Of a stretch of DNA of 64,000 bases, positions 59,401 through 64,000 are shown piece by piece (position 1 is the stretch's first letter; the number at the start of each line of letters is the position of its first letter). The translations under genes were made by a program, and so were the position numbers. Under the pieces are notes generated by a model. It was given only the letters and a program-made list of their open reading frames with translations. It made no database searches and was not told the DNA's origin. Source of the stretch: Elmis aenea (taxonomy: Eukaryota; Arthropoda; Insecta; Coleoptera; Elmidae); assembly GCA_947652605.1 (NCBI GenBank), contig OX393578.1, positions 34,911,470 to 34,975,469 on the forward strand, given 5' to 3'.

Positions 59401-60529
59401 AAGATTTTTGGGTCAAGAAAAAAGAAGACTTTTGGCGTCGGTGACAAAGACCAACCTACTTTTTGTCTTTTTCCAACTTATAGCTTCAACACAGAATGCA
59501 CGTTAAAAAAAAATCTGCCTACGCCGCCTTGATACTGTCACGTGCATAAAACCGGCTCTAACGCGCGATCAACCGAAGTTATCTGCTTTCGCGTGTACAA
59601 GGCCTCAAATCGTACAGCACGGCACAAACGCGATAAAACCGCTCGTAAACAGTTTGTAGAACAAGGTCAACGGTGCAAAAGCGGTAAAAATGCCCAAATT
59701 TAAATCGCAGAGCCTCGGCGTTAGCGCGAAAAGAACGCCCGAACCCAGTTCGTAGAGCACAGTCAAGGGGTTAAATAATTCATATTTCACAAGATAACCT
59801 ACAATCTCAACTACACAATTGTCTATTTACTCTACGGCTGCGTGGTAGTTATTATGTTCTATGTGTGTTAGCATAAGTACATCCAAAATTGTTGACACTT
59901 AATTACGTTGGGAGCGTATCGGTAGCGGAGCAGAATTTATTTACGCTACGTCCGCTGAACGCGACCAATGTAACCATAAATTCATGTACATTCAATTTTT
60001 TACTCTTTCAGGCACAAATTTCGGAAGAAAAAAACAAACAAAATGAATGGGACATAAACAGTAATTTTAGAAAACGCCATCTCAATGAATGCAATAATAA
60101 AATACGTTTAGCTAATGTAGAATTATCACAAAAAAAAACTATAGTTGAGGAACAAACACACGAAGCAAGTAGTATCGGACCAAGACCAAGAAATATTAGG
60201 TAAATATTACAGTAATGCTATGTTCGATTTTTGCAAGTATTACTTTTAGAAAAGTGCCAGTGGTCATAAAAGAGTTAAACGAAAATCAGGCGACAATAAG
60301 GAGCATAGAAATTGGCAAAGAAAAACCAGAAGAACTAGCTCAAAAATATGAAGACCATAATTTCAAGTTTCAACAGGTCTCAGTTATAATAAGAGCTTTG
60401 CAAGATGACGTTAAAGAATTGCACGAAGCTGCTAATAAACGTAACCGATATTATGCTCACACAGAAGATTTTTTTGTGACATTTGTGAAAAGTTCTTTTC
60501 AAAAAATTTTAGAATTTCGTCAGTTTGAA
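44437..60529 (+). CDS. Smc6: Structural maintenance of chromosomes protein 6, 5' part (15 exons, 949 aa, runs off the window)
   Basis: Exons: 44437-44544, 45124-45316, 45414-45572, 48209-48453, 48515-48634, 48690-48820, 52819-53022, 53121-53314, 53365-53505, 53588-53772, 53825-54135, 55729-55945, 55999-56169, 60012-60199, 60250-60529. All phases join. A basic N-terminal tail is followed by the Walker A motif GRNGSGKS (residues 69-76), the Q-loop segment [17 protein letters not shown] and the Smc6-typical [23 protein letters not shown] long coiled coil, a hinge region (exons from 53365 to 54135, including PTIITS and [15 protein letters not shown]) and a second coiled coil come next. SMC6 pairs with SMC5 in a DNA-repair and replication-stress complex (family knowledge). 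The C-terminal signature and Walker B segment are not found before 64000, so roughly 100-150 aa are missing beyond the edge. Confidence 0.93.
45987..46330. mobile_element. Fold-back remnant in Smc6 intron 45573-48208
   Basis: AAGTTACGAAGGTTTTTTAG and an AAGGTGTAAAACCTTTTTAA segment are mirrored about 250 bp later. The sequence matches the spacer of element D. A lone left-type end, TACAGGGTGTAGACTCGG, occurs at 45788, but I find no matching right end. Confidence 0.6.
46350..48208 (+). other. Smc6 intron with a G-poor stretch
   Basis: Within the intron 45573-48208, about 46500-46910 is strikingly poor in G on the plus strand while retaining C, unlike the sequence on either side. No element ends are visible. 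Confidence 0.5.
48866..49227. mobile_element. hAT MITE, GCTCC-rich family, copy 2, Smc6 intron
   Basis: Ends CGGGGGTTTGGAGC and GCTCCAAACCCCTG are flanked by perfect 8-bp duplications GTTATTGT (48858-48865, 49228-49235). The same family as 929-1462 but about 170 bp shorter through internal loss. It lies in the Smc6 intron 48821-52818. Confidence 0.93.
49236..50543 (+). other. Smc6 intron, no feature
   Basis: AT-rich intron between the hAT MITE and the Harbinger-like element. Short open frames only, with no protein-like content. Confidence 0.55.
50547..52563. mobile_element. PIF/Harbinger-like element in Smc6 intron 48821-52818
   Basis: Ends AGCGGCCCACAGACGACCAA and the complement AACGGTTCACAGACGACCAA are flanked by TTA on both sides (50544-50546, 52564-52566). 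The TTA duplication plus an internal MADF-domain gene (the second protein of Harbinger elements) support the assignment. No DDE transposase frame is readable. Confidence 0.85.
50790..52386 (+). pseudogene. Broken MADF-domain (Myb/SANT-like) gene of the Harbinger element
   Basis: A readable first block ([20 protein letters not shown], from about 50818) continues in other frames as AAWAKLL and then [20 protein letters not shown], the arrangement of a MADF DNA-binding domain. At least two frame breaks are present, near 50880 and 50925. A second block at 52192-52386 contains [14 protein letters not shown], resembling the LWYYDLL motif seen downstream of such domains in transposon-derived proteins. 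The stretch between the blocks may be an intron. Confidence 0.7.
54176..54388. mobile_element. hAT MITE in Smc6 intron 54136-55728
   Basis: Ends CAGGGCCGGCGCCAGG and GGTAGCGCCGGCCCTG are flanked by perfect 8-bp duplications GTGAGGCT (54168-54175, 54389-54396). GCGCCCTAGGC repeats occur near both ends. No coding. Confidence 0.93.
54789..55100. mobile_element. Imperfect Harbinger-like MITE in Smc6 intron
   Basis: The left GGGGTCTACAGACCTACCAA and TTTGTCGGGAC are mirrored on the right by CCCCGACAAGTTGGC and GTGTATAGGC. Many GGCCGAC/GTCGGC words lie between. Boundaries are approximate and no duplication is certain. Confidence 0.5.
55101..55728 (+). other. Smc6 intron, no feature
   Basis: Unremarkable intron sequence leading to the acceptor at 55727-55728. 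Confidence 0.6.
56170..57305 (+). other. Smc6 intron with possible hAT fragment
   Basis: GGGCCGCATTTAAACAACTG and GGGCCACAGGTTGCCCAACA at about 56411-56453 look like one end of a hAT element, but no partner end was found. Confidence 0.4.
56952..57017. repeat. Short inverted repeat, MITE-like, Smc6 intron
   Basis: GCGTTTACACACACGATC is mirrored by GTATGTGTAAACGGCC, with CATATGCAAAACC repeats between. It may be a tiny deletion derivative of a DNA transposon. No target duplication confirmed. Confidence 0.45.
57308..58029. mobile_element. Fold-back element G in Smc6 intron 56170-60011
   Basis: Ends CAGGGTGTCACACAAAAAAC and its complement are flanked by TATA on both sides. Arms of about 350 bp are separated by almost no spacer, centred at 57.66 kb. 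AACTCCGTTA replaces the ATCTCG box at the same distance (32 bp) from the end. Confidence 0.9.
58289..59966. mobile_element. DNA transposon with GGTCGCGTTCAGCGGACGTA ends, Smc6 intron
   Basis: Inverted ends GGTCGCGTTCAGCGGACGTA and its complement are flanked by AAT on both sides (58286-58288, 59967-59969). CCGCTAC subterminal words repeat on both sides. A short start-like frame at 58501 stops after about 20 codons. It hosts the piggyBac-like insertion 59196-59770. Superfamily undecided. Confidence 0.75.
59196..59770. mobile_element. piggyBac-like MITE nested in 58289-59966
   Basis: Ends CCCCTTGA and TCAAGGGG are flanked by TTAA (59192-59195, 59771-59774). The right half is markedly richer in CG dinucleotides (CGCG, AACGCG, AGCGCG) than the surroundings. 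No transposase. Confidence 0.8.
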
Positions 60530-60685
60530 GTAAGCTTTTTTTAATTTTTTATTAGTAACTTATCACTACTTACATTTTTTCATAAATTTTGAACCATAAA
60601 TATTTTTCAAAAAACTTTAACACGTTCATCGTCCAATTTTACATTAAACTTTAACCCAGGCCACAGTCAAATTTGTACATGTTAA

Positions 60686-62224
60686 CCCTTTCGCTACGAC
60701 GGGCGACTTTAGTCTCTCTCCGCGAAACGCCATTGTATACACGAAGGGTGACTTTGGTCGCTCTCCATGAAATTCTGTAAAAAAAGTAGATAACAATTTT
60801 TTAAATCTATTTTTAAATTATTGTTTGCACACAAAGAATTACATAAATAAACTATACAAATGGTGTTACGGCAAACCAAAAAATAATAACTAAAATAAAG
60901 TTATGCACAATGCAAATACAGTGAGCTCGTGTTATAAACAACTAATAGTGGCCAATTCCAATACTAAAAGTTGCTTATAACGTGAAAGTTGCTTATATGA
61001 TAGAAATAGACACAATTAGATTCAATTTATATTTTTATATTTTTGTTGCCCTAAATTTTATATTTTACTGACCAAGACCCACAAACAATTAAGGAAATTT
61101 TTCTGTGTGCCACTCAAAATTTTGTTGCACGTTTACCAAAGGTTGCCGATACCTGTATTTAGATAATCAAGTAACGTCCGTTTGCAATGTGGTCGTTCAC
61201 ACCATACGGTAAGAAAGCGTGTAAGTACGGTTCTACAAGACTATGTTAAACGAAAATTGAGTTAGCGATGTTTAAACTTTCACAAGTTTGGCCAGGTGTA
61301 AAAAATACCCTGTATAATATTTTAAAAATATAGCTAGCGCAAATTGTTAATTAATCTTTTATTAATCTAATTTTCAAACGAAATTTTACTGCCTCTTTAA
61401 ATAACTTGAATCTTTAAAAAAAACTGAGTGCTGTATCGCTCAAAATTTTCACAAAAGTGTAAATTTTACAAAACGGTTGAGCTCACTGTATTTGTAAAAA
61501 AATGAGTTTTTAAGAACTAAAATCGTTTTTGAGAATGGTATTTTTCAAAACAAGGCACCACGCAAAGTGGAAAATTACAATTTTTGCAGGTGAATCGCGT
61601 TTCTTTTCGAACGCTTCGCTTAGTGCATATAATGCACCTTTAAGGTGGAATATTTTTTTCTTTTGTTGGATATATTGATGGAAAATGTCTTTTAATAATT
61701 CGAAAAGGTAAAGTGGCATTTTCGTTCAGGTATTTACACATACTTTGATACAAATGCAAACAGATTTTAACTGTAAACTTCCGCCCTGGATTATGTGGAT
61801 TAACCCTAATTAACTTCTAAGAGTTTACCCAGTTTAGATTATAAAATTCAACTGGTATTGTTCGTCACCACATCCGAATATTCAGGTATTTATTCACACT
61901 TTTATAAAATGCAAAGAGATTTGTCCAATGAACAAGTAACCTGTTCGTACGACGTTTACTTGGCGTCCGCTCTGAAAAATCCAGTGTAAATAAACAGCGC
62001 GGAATTTTACGGTTCCCGCAGTCTGCGGCTAAAAAGTGTCATACACATATATCGAGCTATTACGTAGAATATGAAGCACAGTATGCTATAGCATGCTAAA
62101 AAATACGTCAGAAGTGATCTGTCGCTTCAAAAAGTGCTTAAAACACGCCTGCGTAATATTACGGTTCCCGCACATGAGCCACTAAAATTAAATGCGGAAT
62201 AATACTGTTCCCGCAGTGAAAGGG
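60686..62224. mobile_element. piggyBac-like element hosting a pogo-like insertion, downstream of the last visible Smc6 exon
   Basis: Left end CCCTTTCGCTACGACGGGCG and right end CCCGCAGTGAAAGGG are flanked by TTAA (60682-60685, 62225-62228). Left: a direct repeat of GGGyGACTTTrGTC (60698 and about 60744). Right: three copies of a TTyCCGCA-type motif (TTACGGTTCCCGCA, TACTGTTCCCGCA). No transposase frame. Confidence 0.85.
60919..61488. mobile_element. pogo/Tc1-like element, short relative of 25364-27266
   Basis: Ends CAGTGAGCTCGTGTTATAAA and TTGAGCTCACTG are flanked by TA (60917-60918, 61489-61490). It shares the interior (CAAGACCCACAAACAATTAA and the following roughly 250 bp) with the long copy but lacks that copy's right-hand third. 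Confidence 0.85.
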
Positions 62225-62623
62225 TTAACTTGCAGTTTCGATATATTGTGATATTCTTAAAATTTATTAAAAAGTTTTACAAAACTAACATTCCCACAGG
62301 TAGGGAAAAAATGCTTACCATCAATTAAACCTAAAGCATTTTATTTATGTAAAACGAAGTGGTTTTTTAAGCAAATATAGCAAAGCTTTATAAATTATCA
62401 GTGACACATATTATCAAAATTCCAAAGAAGGGCATATATTTGACCATACGAGCGTAGGTAACTGCGGCGTTTTGCACGACAGTATCTATTACTTAATTCT
62501 GCTCTTATTTGTTACTCCTATTATTTTTGCCCTAATCCAAACAATTAAAAACAGGAATTGTACTCTACAATATGTCACTTTACTTTCTTAAAATAAACCT
62601 TTTCAGTGCTCAAAACTACTGTA

Positions 62624-63605
62624 CAGGGTGGGCAAATTTCAATGTTTTCATAGGGAATGTCGGTAACAATAAAAGTTATAGAAAAACGCACCCTCCTTCC
62701 TCGATCTCTTTTTTCGAGAAAAAGTTAGTGGTGAAAACTAAAATTGGTTATCGTCTTTTTATTCAATGATCAAATCCTTCGTAATTTTCATAGACCATTT
62801 CGTGTTTATAAGGTTAAATATTATAAGTAACAATCAAACAATCCACAAATACAAACCTACTGCTAAAAAACAATGAAAAATAAAAAATTACTTTGATAAC
62901 TGCACTCATACGTTAAATTCTCCATAAAGACGTCACGTTTTGTCGTTATGACAGCATATAAAAAGGTACCTAACTAAATATCCACTTGCATTTTTGCATG
63001 TAACTTTTCTTACCATGCAACCGACTTATGTGATTGTAACTAACCAAAAGATTTTGACGTTTTGTTAGTTATTATTTGAAGGTTATAATTTATTCGTGCA
63101 GTTATCGTACCGAATTACACTCGAGCTTTGTTTTTATCCTGGACAAACTTGCGTTTACTAAACTCAAGTTTGGTTGCTATTAGGCAACTCTTGACTCGAC
63201 AACTGTCAACTCGTTGTTTTATCAGACAGTTTTGTCTCGTCGACTTTCCTAGCAACCAAACTTTCGTAGCAACGCAAGTTTATCCGGCTAAAAACAAAGC
63301 TCTCATGTAATTACCCCCGAATATTGTAGATTTTTGCTATAATGTAAGGGAAATTAATAAATCGACCCCACACTATATATATTATTGGAATGGGGAAAAA
63401 ATCCTTTTGTGATCCCACAGCCAACTATGGATTCCGTTTAACATAATACAACTTTGTCACAACTCGAATTTCGTTTTTTTTTTTGAAAAATTGTCCACGC
63501 CAATGCATTTTCATCAAACAAAGTGCCTCTAGAACTTCAAAATTATTTTTCTTTATTTTCATAAACAAGCGAAATATACTCATATATCGAAATTTGCCCT
63601 CCCTG
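62624..63605. mobile_element. Possible fold-back element H
   Basis: Ends CAGGGTGGGCAAATTTC and GAAATTTGCCCTCCCTG are flanked by TA, but inner arms do not match beyond about 20 bp. The central part (about 63122-63305) is an imperfect palindrome, TTGTTTTTA...TAAAAACAA. It could be a diverged or composite member of the family. Confidence 0.55.
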
Positions 63606-63607
63606 TA

Positions 63608-64000
63608 CATCGACAAACCTATTTGTGACATAATAAAAATGCTAAAATGTAACGGTGGAATTCACAGAACATGGCATAATTTTTAAACGTACTGCTCACT
63701 CCATTATTTATCGTAAACAACAACTTTTTTGACGTTTAGTTTGCAATCCAGTTAATTTCAAAAAAACGGTGTAGTCTCCGTTAAACTATTACCTAGTTAA
63801 AAATTAATTTTGGCCGCCATGGGAGAGTGAGCACATCGTGCTTTACACTTTTGGCACGTTGTCTAGTTTAGTGGGAATGTCTTAGCGGAGACTGCGTTCC
63901 GTTAAGCTGCGTGTTCTGACAGAGAAAGCACCTCGTTCTAGCGGATAGAACCTTCGTAACGAAACAGTTAATCAGATGCAGGTGTCAACCATATATATAG
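63608..64000 (+). other. Window edge, presumed Smc6 intron
   Basis: No exon can be read. GTAGTCTCCGTTAAACTATT near 63770 and CTTAGCGGAGACTGCGTTCC near 63881 carry an inverted AGTCTCCG word and may belong to another small transposon. Confidence 0.4.

Noticed and set aside
1..64000. tRNA, rRNA or CRISPR arrays
   Set aside because: No cloverleaf with conserved A and B boxes, no rRNA segment and no regularly spaced repeat array was seen on either strand.

Overview
This is a window of an AT-rich, transposon-dense insect nuclear genome. The genes have many short exons with GT-AG introns, many introns are stuffed with DNA-transposon debris, and the largest gene is an orthologue of the insect protein Macroglobulin complement-related (Mcr). 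I cannot fix the insect order from the sequence; it does not look like Drosophila because the introns are far larger. Three protein-coding genes can be assembled exon by exon with consistent phases.

(1) Mcr, plus strand, coding 18488-38468, 22 coding exons that sum to 5457 nt (1818 aa). It is a thioester-containing-protein (TEP/alpha-2-macroglobulin) family member with a signal peptide, an inserted LDL-receptor class A module, a degenerate thioester site (DSAEQ instead of GCGEQ) and a hydrophobic C terminus. It also carries an unusual Asn-rich decapeptide repeat at the N terminus. (2) RBFA, minus strand, 43884-41749, 7 exons, 347 aa, a mitochondrial ribosome-binding factor A. (3) Smc6, plus strand, starting at 44437 with 15 coding exons visible (949 aa). 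The C-terminal ATPase half is not in the window, so the gene runs off the right end. RBFA and Smc6 are divergent and share a roughly 550-bp promoter interval.

Layout: 1-18.4 kb has no gene I can support and is littered with small DNA transposons. 18.5-38.5 kb is Mcr. 38.5-41.7 kb is the Mcr 3' region. 41.7-43.9 kb is RBFA and 44.4-64 kb is Smc6. At least ten hAT-type elements can be delimited, eight of them with perfect or near-perfect 8-bp target duplications. There are four piggyBac-like elements (three flanked by TTAA on both sides), three pogo/Tc1-like elements with TA duplications, and several PIF/Harbinger-like elements with 3-bp duplications, one of which carries a broken MADF-domain gene. 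A set of 0.7-1.5 kb fold-back (palindromic) elements flanked by TA has terminal CAGGGTG. Many of these elements sit inside Mcr and Smc6 introns and some are nested up to three deep.

The least explained signal is the fold-back set. The arms differ between members, but all share CAGGGTG-like termini, and five share an ATCTCG box 28-34 bp from the end. Four of them lie in Mcr introns, where the transcript would form hairpins with arms of roughly 240-530 bp. One of them, upstream of Mcr, carries a hammerhead-ribozyme-like core in both arms. All calls are from reading the sequence; no database search was run.
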